From: Lepidonotus clava
Taxonomy: Eukaryota > Annelida > Polychaeta > Phyllodocida > Polynoidae
DNA length: 64,000 nt
NCBI GenBank assembly: GCA_936440205.1
Contig: OW387136.1
Location: 33,275,927-33,339,926, forward strand
Direction of reading: 5' to 3'
The position numbers and the translations under genes are program-made. The stretch's first letter is position 1; every line of letters begins with the position of its first letter. The notes beneath the pieces are model-generated. The model did not search any database and was not told the origin of the DNA. It saw only the letters and a program-made list of their open reading frames with translations. Positions 10,181 to 19,572 of the stretch are shown here, one piece after another.

Positions 10181-11465
10181 AAAGATGTGGGCTGACAGGG
10201 GTAGGGGATGGGATCTAAAACAGGTAGGGGGTGGGGCTAAGGACAGTAGGGGATAGGGGTAAGGACCGGTAGGGGGTGGGGGTAAGGACAGGTAGAGTGT
10301 GTGAGTGAGAACAGGTAGGGGGTGGGGGTATGGACAGGTAGGGGTGTGGGTAAGGACAGGTAGGGGGTGGGGGTAAGGACAAGTAGGGAATGGGGGTAAG
10401 GACAGGTACGGGGTGGGGGTAAGGACAGGTAGGGGGTGGGGGTAAGGACAGGTAGGGGGTGGGCGTAAGAACAAGTAGGGGGTGGGGTAAGGACGGGTAG
10501 GGGGTGGGGGGAAGGACAGGTAGGGGGTGGGCGTAAGAACAAGTAGAGGGTGGGGTAAGGACAGGTAGGGGGTGGGGGGAAGGACAGGTAGAGGGTGTGG
10601 GTGAAGACAGGTAGGGGGTGGGGGTTAGGACAGGTAGGGGGTGGGGGTAAGGACCGGTAGGGGATGGGGGAAGGACAGGTAGAGGGTGTGGGTATGGACA
10701 GGTAGGGGTGGGGGTATGGACAGGTAGGGGGTGGGGGTAAGGACAGGTAGGGGGTGGGGGTATGGACAGGTAGGGGGTGGGGGTAAGGACAGGTAGGGGG
10801 TGGGGAGAAGGACAGGTAGGGGGTGTGGGTGAGGACAGGTAGGGGGTGTGGGTATGGACAGGTAGGGGGTGGGGGTATGGACAGGTAGGGGATGGGGGTA
10901 AGGACAGGTAGGGTGGGGGTAAGGACAGGTAGGGGGTGGGGAGAAGGACAGGTAGGGGGTGTGGGTGAGGACAGGTAGGGGGTGTGGGTGAGGACAGGTA
11001 GGGGGTGGGGGTATGGACAGGTAGGGGGTGGGGGTAAGGATAGGTAGGGGGTGGGGAGAAGGACAGGTAGGGGGTGTGGGTGAGGACAGGTAGGGGGTGG
11101 GGGTATGGACAGGTAGGGGGTGGGGGTATGGACAGGTAGGGGGTGGGGGTAAGGACAGGTAGGGGGTGGGGGTATGGACAGGTAGGGGGTGGGGGTATGG
11201 ACAGGTATGGGGTGGGGGTATGGACAGGTAGGGGGTGGGGGTATGGACAGGTAGGGGGTGGGGGTAGGGACAGGTAGGGGGTGGGGAGAAGGACAGGTAG
11301 GGGGTGTGGGTGAGGACAGGTAGGGGATGGGGGTTAGGACAGTTAGGGGTGGGGGTAAGGATAGGTACGGGGTGGGGGTTAGGACAGGTAGGGGATGGGG
11401 GTAAGGATAGGTATGGGGTGGGGGTTAGGACAGGTAGGGGGTGGGGGTAAGGACAGGTAGGGGGA
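10181..11465. repeat. 23-bp G-rich minisatellite, about 55 units
   Basis: The unit is 'gacaggtagggggtgggggt' plus 'atg' or 'aag'; the 23-bp period is visible at 11108 and 11131. One strand is almost free of C apart from 'gaca', with runs of four or five G, so G-quadruplex formation is plausible. The long minus-strand open frame with PTPYLSLPPP-type repeats is a by-product. Confidence 0.9.
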
Positions 11466-11712
11466 AGACACAGGTAGGGGGAGGCGGTATGAATGAGACA
11501 GGGGGAGGTGGTGTGAGACAGGGGGAGGGGGTATGAGACAGGGGGAGGCGGTATGAGGCAGAGGGAGGTGGTATGAGACAGGGGGAGGCGGTATGAGACA
11601 GGGGGTGGCGGTATGATGTAGGGGGAGGCGGTATGAGACAGGGGGAGGTGGTATGAGACAGGGAGAGGCGGTATGAGGCAGGGGGAGGCGGTATGAGACA
11701 GGGAGAGGTGGT
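11466..11712. repeat. 20-bp G-rich minisatellite
   Basis: The unit is 'ggcggtatgagacaggggga'. The same unit continues after 12057 as 'gaggcagggggaggcggtat', so the element at 11713-12056 was inserted into this array. Confidence 0.85.
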
Positions 11713-12056
11713 ATTCTTTCACTTATATCCGGTCACATGACCAGAAAATGGCTCGACGTTACCAACGTTACGTCCTGTCGCCATCTTGAATGGGTAAATT
11801 TTTCGTAACTTTTAGGGTTTGTTTACATTTGGAGTTCTCATATTCAGAAGAAGTCTACATCTTATTCCCTTTGCGAGGTTATACATTAAGGTATGACTAA
11901 GAAATAACCCAAAAAGTATAATTTTATTTGGCCTAGAATTTGTATAAACTTTGGGGGTTTCAAAACGGGAGTACCCGGTTCAATATGGTGGACGTCCGTA
12001 ACCTCACGAGAACGCAGCGCCCCCTATGTGATTTTGCGAGGGTTGAGTGAAAGAAT
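11713..12056. mobile_element. MITE inserted in the 20-bp array
   Basis: Perfect 11-bp inverted ends, 'attctttcact' and 'agtgaaagaat', enclose 344 bp of non-repetitive DNA. Outside both ends the same 20-bp minisatellite continues. The target duplication would be short (perhaps AT or TA), but the boundary is ambiguous because the ends themselves contain AT. It has no coding capacity. Confidence 0.65.
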
Positions 12057-12283
12057 GAGGCAGGGGGAGGCGGTATGAGGTATAGGTGAAGCGGAATAAG
12101 TCAGGGGGAGCCTGCCTCGTGCACACTGACTTTCTATTTTTGATATTGCACGAGGTCAATCTCTAACCTCGTGTGTGGAGTTGCCTAAAATAACCACCTC
12201 GTGCATATAAAGGACCCTTATACACACGAGGTCCTTCTGTATCCTCGTGTTTCGTGTAAATCCTCGTGTACATAGAGTCTTCC
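12057..12283. repeat. Right subterminal CACGAGG cluster
   Basis: After a last trace of the G-rich repeat, CCTCGTG/CACGAGG motifs recur about eight times to 12270. The element ends just before the 9-bp duplication at 12284. Confidence 0.6.
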
Positions 12284-12312
12284 CAAGTCATCTACCTCTC
12301 AAATCATTACAA

Positions 12313-12330
12313 TGGCGACGAGGATGGGAT
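12313..12330 (+). promoter_or_regulatory. Primer-binding-like site of the LTR element
   Basis: 'Tggcgacgaggatgggat' follows the 5' LTR end by one base. TGG starts and this position are usual for tRNA primer sites in Ty3/gypsy elements. The tRNA was not identified. Confidence 0.5.
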
Positions 12331-12713
12331 CCGAGGCGTTCATAAGCCTCTCCCTTTCTAGTAAATCACAGTCATCCCTGGGCGAAAATAGAGGGATTTG
12401 GGAGATCACCAGAATGTAAACACAGAGCTGCCTGTTCTAATCTCAGAAAGTGATGAATCTATGTCCATCTACCCACCTGCTTGTGTCAAAGTGGCAGTAT
12501 ACTACCCTATGAACTGTGTGTGACTACCCTACCTGCCAGAAGTTATGTCAAGTGTGTGTTTTCAAGGCCCAGTGCTGTGTGTATAGTGACAGTGTGTGAC
12601 AACCCAGAACAGTACAACCAGTGCGTTTAAAGCCTATTTGAGTGTGTTAGCAGGACCCTTCACTCAACTCTACTCAACTGCTACGCTCATTTACCCTACT
12701 CTGACGAATAAAA

Positions 12714-13654
12714 ATGGCTTTAGCACTGACAGCATTCCCCATCTTTGACACCACTGACACATCCAATATTGCCCCAAGGTGGAGGAAATATGTACAACGG
12801 TTTGAAAATAGGGCCCTAGCACTTGATATCACCAACGCTCGACGCAAACTCGCATTACTCTTAGACTACGCAGGTGAGGCAGTGTATGACGACTTCCAGA
12901 CGCTAACCGTCCCAGCACCTGAAGCGGAGAATCCACGTGACATCTATGTACGCTCACTCGAAGCCCTAAATGAGCTCTACGTACCTAAAGTCCAAGTTGA
13001 GTATGAAAGGTTCAACTTCCGTGAGGCGACACAACTTCAGGACGAAAATCTCGACCAGTTCGTGACCCGACTCAACAAGCTCGCCGCGACATGTGACTTC
13101 GCCGACACTGACTCAGAGTTAAAGTCGCAGATCATCCAAAAATACAGGTCGTCAAAACTCGAACGAAGGCGCTGTCCGATATGACCATCACTCTAGATCA
13201 ACTCGTCAAACAGGACAAGGCGATGGAAAAGGCGATCAGCTATGCGATGGATATTGAAAAGAAGGAAGTCAACGCTATACAACGAGGCCGTGGAAATTAC
13301 ACTAATCAGCCGTTCAACTCACACTCCAACACTCAACACGGCAACGCTCAACACGGCAACACTCAACGTGGCGGCCAACAACGTGGTACGTCACGAGGAT
13401 GTAACTTCACTAACGGAGGATATCGCGGACGTGGACGTGGATCCTACACTCCGACGCACAACTCTACAGCCGAATGCGACCACTGTGGCGGACCCTACCC
13501 TCACGACGGAGGACGACCGAAGTGTCCAGCCTTCAACGCCAAGTGTCAACAGTGTGGTACAGTAGGGCATTACGCGAAAAAATGCCGAGGTGGAGCTCCC
13601 CCACCGAGACTCGAGAACCGTGGCCGTGGCCGTAGCCGTGGTTACCGAGGTTGA
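12714..13654 (+). pseudogene. gag region of the LTR retrotransposon, fossil
   Basis: The first part resembles retrotransposon capsid proteins of Ty3/gypsy elements (WRKYVQRFENRA, then a helical segment ending DQFVTRLNKLA). It is followed by a Gly/Arg/Asn/His-rich linker and a nucleocapsid-type zinc knuckle, CQQCGTVGHYAKKC (CCHC spacing 2-4-4), then an RG-rich tail. In intact relatives such a protein packages the element RNA. The region is broken and is a fossil. Confidence 0.8.
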
Positions 13655-13919
13655 GGACGTCGCAACGTAAACAACGTGGAGCAACAGTATGATGCAGACC
13701 CTCAAGCAGCATCACAGACTCAGGCCCGACCGCATCACGATAACGTCTATAGCATCGAAAACTACCAGGCGCACGAGGACAAATATCTCTTCTCAATACA
13801 CGAAGAACGTAAAACCGTCCCACTCTACTCAGTGAAGTCAACACGACTGTGCGACACTCACCGAAGCACTGCGCAGACTCACCCATCAATCACAGGAGTG
13901 GATCTGGACAAAAGAGCAG

Positions 13920-14350
13920 GATGACACGCTCCCCACTCTCAAAGAACGACTCATCGACTCTCCCGCACTAGCCTACTTCGACCCAAATAAAATAACTACG
14001 ATCTATGTCAATGCGAGCCCAGTAGGACTAGGTGCGATACTCACCCAGAAGCATCCTGACGGACAGAAAGTCATCACCTACGCAAGTAAAGCACTGTCGT
14101 CAGTCGAGCAACGCTACAGTCAGATGGAGCGTGAAGCCCTGGCTGTAGTATGGGCGTGTGAACACTTTCACGTCTATATCTTCGTTGCACCAGTCTATGT
14201 GGTAACGGACCACAAACCACTGCTCGGAATCTACGGAAAAGCCTCATCGCGAACATCTGCCCGGCTAGAAAGATGGTGTCTACGCCTCAAACCCTACGAC
14301 ATGACTCTGACGTATGAGCCCGGAAGCAAAAATCCAGCGGACTTCATGTA
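13920..14350 (+). pseudogene. RNase H part of pol, fossil
   Basis: The motifs YASKALSS, EREALAVVWA, VVTDHKPLLGI and LTYEPGSKNPADFM are typical of the RNase H domain that follows reverse transcriptase in Ty3/gypsy pol. The other pol domains are not recognisable in this copy. It is broken and is a fossil. Confidence 0.85.
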
Positions 14351-14889
14351 GAGACACCCGAGCGACAACACCGACGAAGACTGTCGTGCGACCAAAGTAG
14401 CGGAAGACTACGTAAACTTCATAACCGCAGAGGCCAAACCCACTGTCGTAGAACTCAAAGATCTCGTCTCTCAGTCAGAAACCAACGAAACGCTGAAGTC
14501 CGTGAGAGCAGCGCTGACAGACGACAACTGGCCAAAGATGAACACTGACCCTGATTTACTTATCTCATATCATGTTCTATTTCATATATCCCAAGTAGTG
14601 AACTAAAGACTGAGAATATTCAAAGACTATGAAACGAAGACCCAAAGACTCACCAGAAAAGACTCTGATAGAAATCTAAGATAGATATATATTTTATTGA
14701 CTCAGTAAAATTCTCAGAGCAAGATCAATAAGATCATATATTTTTACAAGTTCACAAAGTAAGTTCAGAGTAGAACTAATTATAAGAGATATTTCAAGAT
14801 GCTATTATTGTATAACACTAAGATAACACCTCCAACCACACTATCTTGAATAATTCTAAAGATAACTTTCATATCAAGGTTGGGAGGAA
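14351..14889 (+). other. 3' internal part of the LTR element with PPT
   Basis: AT-rich DNA without clear coding signal. It ends in the purine-rich 'ttgggaggaa' (14880-14889) directly before the 3' LTR, in the position of a polypurine tract. Confidence 0.6.
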
Positions 14890-15040
14890 TGTAGTGTCGT
14901 AATCGATGCGGGAAACGTCTCGCAGCGCCCCCAGTGTCAAATACTTGTACTAACGCACCTCATGGCATCCTTCCCGATTGTGAGAGATGTTTCCACTGAA
15001 TAAACCCAGTTTCAAGTCATCTACCTCTCAAATCATTACA
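14890..15040 (+). repeat. 3' LTR
   Basis: A 151-bp repeat starting TGTAGTG and ending CATTACA, with AATAAA at about 15000 and no interruption. It is followed by the target duplication 'gctat'. It serves as the reference for the split 5' LTR. Confidence 0.9.
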
Positions 15041-17241
15041 GCTATAATAGAGCCAATCAGATTGCCTGTTGTTTAAATTGTTTCTTCTGGTCAATGTAAG
15101 GAGAGTCACCACATTGGTCAGTTCTTCCCTTTTCTCGCAAAGGTGAGAGTTTGGTACAGAACTAGTAAATAGTTGGTGTTTTTTAATTTATGGTGTACTG
15201 TTGACCATATCATTTGTTGCTTCGCCCACAGGATGCTTGTCAGGTGTATTTGTAGGCTAGCTGTCTGGGCTTTATAAAAATCAAATTGGAACCCTGGTGG
15301 TTCTGCTGCGATCCACTAGGTGGCACCCTGAGTGGGTGCAGTGGAATCCAGTTTATGTATTTGAAGAGCCCATTTTGGTCTCTGTGTTTGTGCAATCTAT
15401 TATGTTTGTTGAGGGAAAACTGTTAGTTTTAGGTCATTTTAGGTCGGTCTGGATAGAAAGCTGGGAGTGTAGGTATTGATTTTATTTCTCCATTTCAGAA
15501 TTTGTGGGTATAGAGTACTGTTCTATTGTCCCAATGTCTCTTGAGTTTAGAAATTTTTAAAATCAATACTTTTAGTTGTTTATTCAACCACAATGTACCA
15601 CAGCACGAACATGACGAAACTGACGTTCACATGAAGTATGTAGAAAAATAGCAGGCTAACAGACACAGAAATAGTGTGCTACAAATCTGAGCATAATAAC
15701 GGAAGGGTGGCTGTAGTACGTGAGCAAAGGGGAAAACATGTGAGTAGGCCTAGTTATCAAGAGCGTCAGATGAGATAAGGGTAATCTAGGAAGGAAGTGT
15801 TGGTGGTCTATAGGCCCATAGAGACAATCAGTCCGAACAGCACTGCAAGGATTACAAAACATAGCCTCAGAACAAAAGGTTAGAGGGATTACTAGAGGAG
15901 ACAGTCAGAGAATTGAAAATATTGTAGAACGGTCATCCTTAGGAAATGGTGCCCATATGGAATAAGATCAGGGCCCACGAAACAGTGTGATGTGAAAGGT
16001 CATCCTTATAGACGGACTGAATGTCTGAATTAAATATACAATTGTACCTCTGTGAGCGAGTGGTCATTTATTGGGTAACAAACTGGCTCAGTAAACGGTA
16101 AAGCTACCCCATGCATTTTAACAAAGAATAGATAAGAACGAGACCTAAACCAGTAGAATATCTATTGAGAAACCAATTGCTAACAAGTACAGTGTCAAGA
16201 CTAACGCTGAACCGAATATACACATGATCCATATCATATATAGGTTGTTAATCACCTTGCACAATTAAGTTAAAAGATATATTCTGTTTATCAATGCTGG
16301 AGCAATTCTCATCAGGGGTAGTGTCACAATTGTGTTATTTATCTGCTGATGATGCTGTATGAACATTGAGTTTCTATTGGCAAAGCCATATCAATGTGGT
16401 GAAACCTCTGTAAGTTAACTAATTTTCACATGTATTTGAAAATTGTTAAGCATCACTATGATTCAGAAAGTTCATTGTACCGACAGGGTTCATAGATGAT
16501 TGTTACATCTATTCTCCCGAGACACCCAGCATTGGTAGTTTTTTTTAATATTTTTTTTTTATTGAACCACGATCATTGACATCAATGTTCTTCCTTGTAG
16601 GTACTTAATAGTAATGTATGAGTGTACAAATACAGTATGAGTAAATAACTATGTCACATAACTGTGATATATGAGTTCAGATTATACAATCAGGTGGCGG
16701 GTTTGAATAGGAGAAAAACAAACAAATAGATGAGTAGAATATGTAGAGAAATAAGCACATTTTCATGGGAATTAGGCATATGTAAGGGAGGGAGGGGTTA
16801 TTTTATATATCTTTAATATGTTGGGTGTTCATTTAGAGGTGGCTGTTTGGTTGTTAAGGCATTGTGATTACCTCAACAACTTATTGACCAAAAAGGAATA
16901 TAATGTATAAATATGTGTGTTTATCATGAAGAAACATATTGAAATAATTATTTTGAGGGTTAGGTTGTGATATCTGAGGTAACCGGGAATCTTTGGTATA
17001 GAAGACTTACTGCCATGTCAAGGTTGCTAAGTGCCTAGAGGGACACATTCCACAGAGACAACACAACAGCAATTCAATCATAAATCCTATTTTATTCCCG
17101 TCTACACTCTGTAACAATGATAATAGCTTCATTAATTGGTAGCAATATATTGGCTATAATGTCCATTATAACACTAATAACAATATAAGGTTAACTTTGT
17201 TCAGTCTGCCATAATATGAACATCTTAGAACTGGTGGCCAT
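15041..17241. other. Noncoding DNA, no gene seen
   Basis: AT-rich, with a T-run near 16550 and no recognisable coding frame. It holds a CTCF-like motif at 15313. Confidence 0.5.
15313..15327 (+). promoter_or_regulatory. CTCF-like motif
   Basis: 'Ccactaggtggcacc' fits all 15 positions of the bilaterian CTCF consensus CCASYAGRKGGCRSY as I remember it. It lies 270 bp right of the retrotransposon. One match in 64 kb can be chance. Confidence 0.3.
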
Positions 17242-17498
17242 TTAGTTATACCACCCAGGCCTTATGCCTGACCCACAAATACTCATAACTTCCTTTAAAA
17301 CACCTATTCAAATACCTTGAGTAATACTACCAAAAATAATGCATAACTAACCACGCCATACAGGTAATGCATACTTGTGTCTACCTTAGTTACACCACCT
17401 AGGCCTTATGCCTGACTGACAAATACCAATGAGTTCCTTTAAAATACTTATTCAACCACCTTAATTAATATTACCAAAAATAATGCACAACTAACCAC
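17242..17498. repeat. Two direct repeats about 154 bp apart
   Basis: A block of about 110 bp starting 'ttagttataccaccc' at 17242 recurs at 17396 as 'ttagttacaccacct', with roughly 85-90% identity. It lies left of, and perhaps inside, the LTR-like element at 17701-18230. Confidence 0.7.
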
Positions 17499-17700
17499 TT
17501 CAGCTGGCTGGCTAACCCACCTTGATAATGCTTATGCTCTATGCTAAACATACAAATATAATGGTGGCCTGGAGTTAAGAATAACCTTTTAAGCTTCAAT
17601 CAGAAGGACCGAATAGAAACATACCTAGTTTTCTCAGTCAGTGGGTGAGGTTGAGGGGGAAAAGGTTCCTGGGGAGGCATGGCTATGCCAGAATAGTATG

Positions 17701-18230
17701 AACTATAGGGAGTTAATTATCTGTTATGTGTGGTGTACGTAATTAGTCGTGTTAGGTTATAGATAATAGCTAGCTCCAAAACGCAGTCTCCTCCTTGTTT
17801 GACTGCTGTCTTCCAATACATGATTATAGTTCCAACATCATGTAAGACGTGAACACTCGTGTGAAAGGATATTGTTTGTTTATTTATCCAGTGTATAGTC
17901 GTTCCGTGACAAGAACTCGATTGACCATGATCAGTCCCGAGGTAGGAATCCCCTCAAACACATTCAGTCAACGCTCCCATGCTCTACACGATCTTTCTGC
18001 TTCTATCCAGAACCACAGACACAGCTTAAAGGTCCAACGTTTCCAGGATGTTTACTCACACAGCATTTCAGCGAACTCTGACTGACTGAGAACGAAACAC
18101 GCTCTTTTAGTATGGTACGTCACACCGTGACTCCTCCCCCATTCCACAAAGTGAAACATGGCTAGCACGTGCACTTCTAAAGCTCACGCCGTAATGCCTA
18201 ATACATGGACTGGCCACCCGCGTCAGTACA
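17701..18230 (-). mobile_element. LTR plus leader of a fossil retroelement, copy 1
   Basis: On the minus strand an LTR-like unit runs from TGTACTGACG (18230) to CGTCTTACA (17841). It has AATAAA about 40 bp before its end. About 140 bp of adjoining sequence (17840 to 17701) is also shared with the copy at 63142-63663. The two copies are in the same orientation and look about 75-80% identical, so the family is old. No coding region is recognised. It is broken. Confidence 0.5.
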
Positions 18231-19307
18231 AGTATGTGTGGTCAGCCCAGAAGCAGGCAGAAAAAGTGCCTTTTAGTATATCGGTTGGTTGCCTCCTAGT
18301 TACCCGTTGCGTGAGGGTCCCCAGCTCTCATACGGCCTGCAATCCCTAACATCTAATGGTGACCTAGGCATTTAAGTTTCAATTGCCACTCTTTAAAGCA
18401 ATTTAGACAATTCCGCTAGACCCTATGGACTTTTTCTAAAAGTACTATAATATTATAATGGTAACTTAAATTAATTTGTTGAATGTAGAATTCCTAAGGT
18501 TCTTTACATATTTATTTTTCCCAAATTGAGCTCGGACATGGGTCCTTCCTGCCATGGGCCCCACTGTACACAAATAACTCTGGATTAATGCGGGTGGTAG
18601 TGGTTTGTTAGCTTACTGCTTAAGTAACAGGCTTGGGCTAAAATATCTGTATGTTGATTCACAAAATGTACCCAGAACTCATGTATGTTTACCATGCAAT
18701 TCTATTCTATATACTTTAAAAAACCATATTTATAAATCACCTCATTGTATGTATTTAACATAATATGAAATTACCAAATAAACCCATATCCCATACTATG
18801 CAACACTAAACTACACACCACTTGGTTGTATATATGTATTGCATATGATATAAGATTACCATACAAATTTATTTCATACAACATTATGCAATACTAAACA
18901 TAAAATATTTGTTCATGTGTATTGATTACCTAACACATACGTCTAAATGAAAACAATCTTCACCACCGGCTGAGAAATTTCCCGTTAATCTCACACTATT
19001 TAGTGTGTTCAACCCTTCTGTACCCATGGCCGGGCACCATGGCTGTTATCTGGGTGTAGAATGTGACGCCTACGACGTGGTGTGGTCGTTAACGTCCTTT
19101 TTAATCGGTCATATCATGCAGTAGGGTGATCTGTTGACGCTCAGCATTGAGTGTGAATGGAAACGTGTAATATAATGCCTTTTCTATTCAGATTATTTCT
19201 ATTGCTAGGGGGAACGGCATCGAGCAGAGCAACAGACGGCATAGTAGGCAAATGTACCATGGCGACCAGCGACATACTACGCCTCTGTATATAGGTGTTT
19301 GTGGTAC
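18231..19307. other. Noncoding DNA, no gene seen
   Basis: AT-rich, with a moderately CpG-rich part near 19020-19130. No reading frame with recognisable domains. Confidence 0.5.
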
Positions 19308-19400
19308 CTTTCTATGCAAAATCACGAACTTTCCGGTCGTTTTTGGCATTTTGGCGTCAGCCTTCATGGATTTTTTTTTACCAGTTTTATCCTGACTCAT
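19308..19400 (-). CDS. Possible first coding exon, unknown product
   Basis: A minus-strand ATG at 19400 opens a short Lys-rich frame (MSQDKTGKKKSMKADAKMPK, then TTGKFVILHRK). A weak possible donor, 'aag/gtacca', lies near 19307; the same frame continues to about 19188 without recognisable features. An NRF1-like site lies about 90 bp upstream. Only the composition and promoter context support it, and it may be noncoding. Confidence 0.22.
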
Positions 19401-19487
19401 GTTTCGCAAGTTGAAATATGATTTTTATTTTGGATTATACGTGACTTTAATTGAGAAATAACTTGCAAATTAAATCATTCCAGTTTA

Positions 19488-19498
19488 TGCGCATGCGA
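19488..19498. promoter_or_regulatory. NRF1-like palindromic site, possible two-way promoter
   Basis: 'Tgcgcatgcga' is close to the NRF1 consensus. To its left on the minus strand is a short basic ORF from 19400. To its right on the plus strand an ATG at 19549 reads MGNPRLLQ to 'cag/gtatag' (19572/19573), a fair donor. A bidirectional promoter with two first exons is possible. Confidence 0.3.
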
Positions 19499-19572
19499 TG
19501 CACTAAAACGTTTGATCTAGAAAGCCGGACGGTGGTTGATATTGCGTCATGGGAAATCCAAGATTATTGCAG

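Larger units (their letters stand above)
5825..12283. mobile_element. 6.46-kb non-autonomous element with minisatellites
   Basis: It is inserted in the 5' LTR and flanked by a 9-bp duplication, 'caagtcatc' (5816-5824 and 12284-12292). The uninterrupted 3' LTR shows the empty site. Both ends carry clusters of CACGAGG/CCTCGTG: the left about 5831-5970, the right about 12114-12270. The termini are only roughly inverted (left 'gtctatacacacgagg', right 'cctcgtgtacatagag'). A sequence like the inverted right end also appears at 7688, so this may be two related elements joined. The interior is almost wholly minisatellite. An 8-9-bp duplication fits hAT, Mutator or P/Merlin-type transposons, but no transposase is present. 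The long open frames inside are by-products of repeats. Confidence 0.7.
5694..12311 (+). repeat. 5' LTR, split by a nested insertion
   Basis: The LTR proper is 5694-5824 plus 12293-12311. The piece between is foreign and is flanked by the target duplication 'caagtcatc'. The unbroken 3' LTR shows that the two halves were once contiguous. Confidence 0.9.
5694..15040 (+). mobile_element. Ty3/gypsy-type LTR retrotransposon, fossil
   Basis: Terminal repeats start TGTAGTG and end TTACA. The element is flanked by a perfect 5-bp duplication, 'gctat' (5689-5693 and 15041-15045). The LTRs are about 151 bp before interruption and about 95% identical over the shared part, which suggests a moderately young insertion. 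A primer-binding-like site follows the 5' LTR and a polypurine tract precedes the 3' LTR. The internal region is only about 2.6 kb, with a gag part (CCHC zinc knuckle) and an RNase H part of pol. Most of pol is not recognisable. The copy is broken in several ways and incomplete. Its 5' LTR holds a later 6.46-kb insertion (5825-12283). Confidence 0.9.

Noticed and set aside
10625-11722. Minus-strand frame of 365 residues, proline- and tyrosine-rich
   Set aside because: It is a by-product of the 23-bp and 20-bp arrays, with no start context or splice sites.
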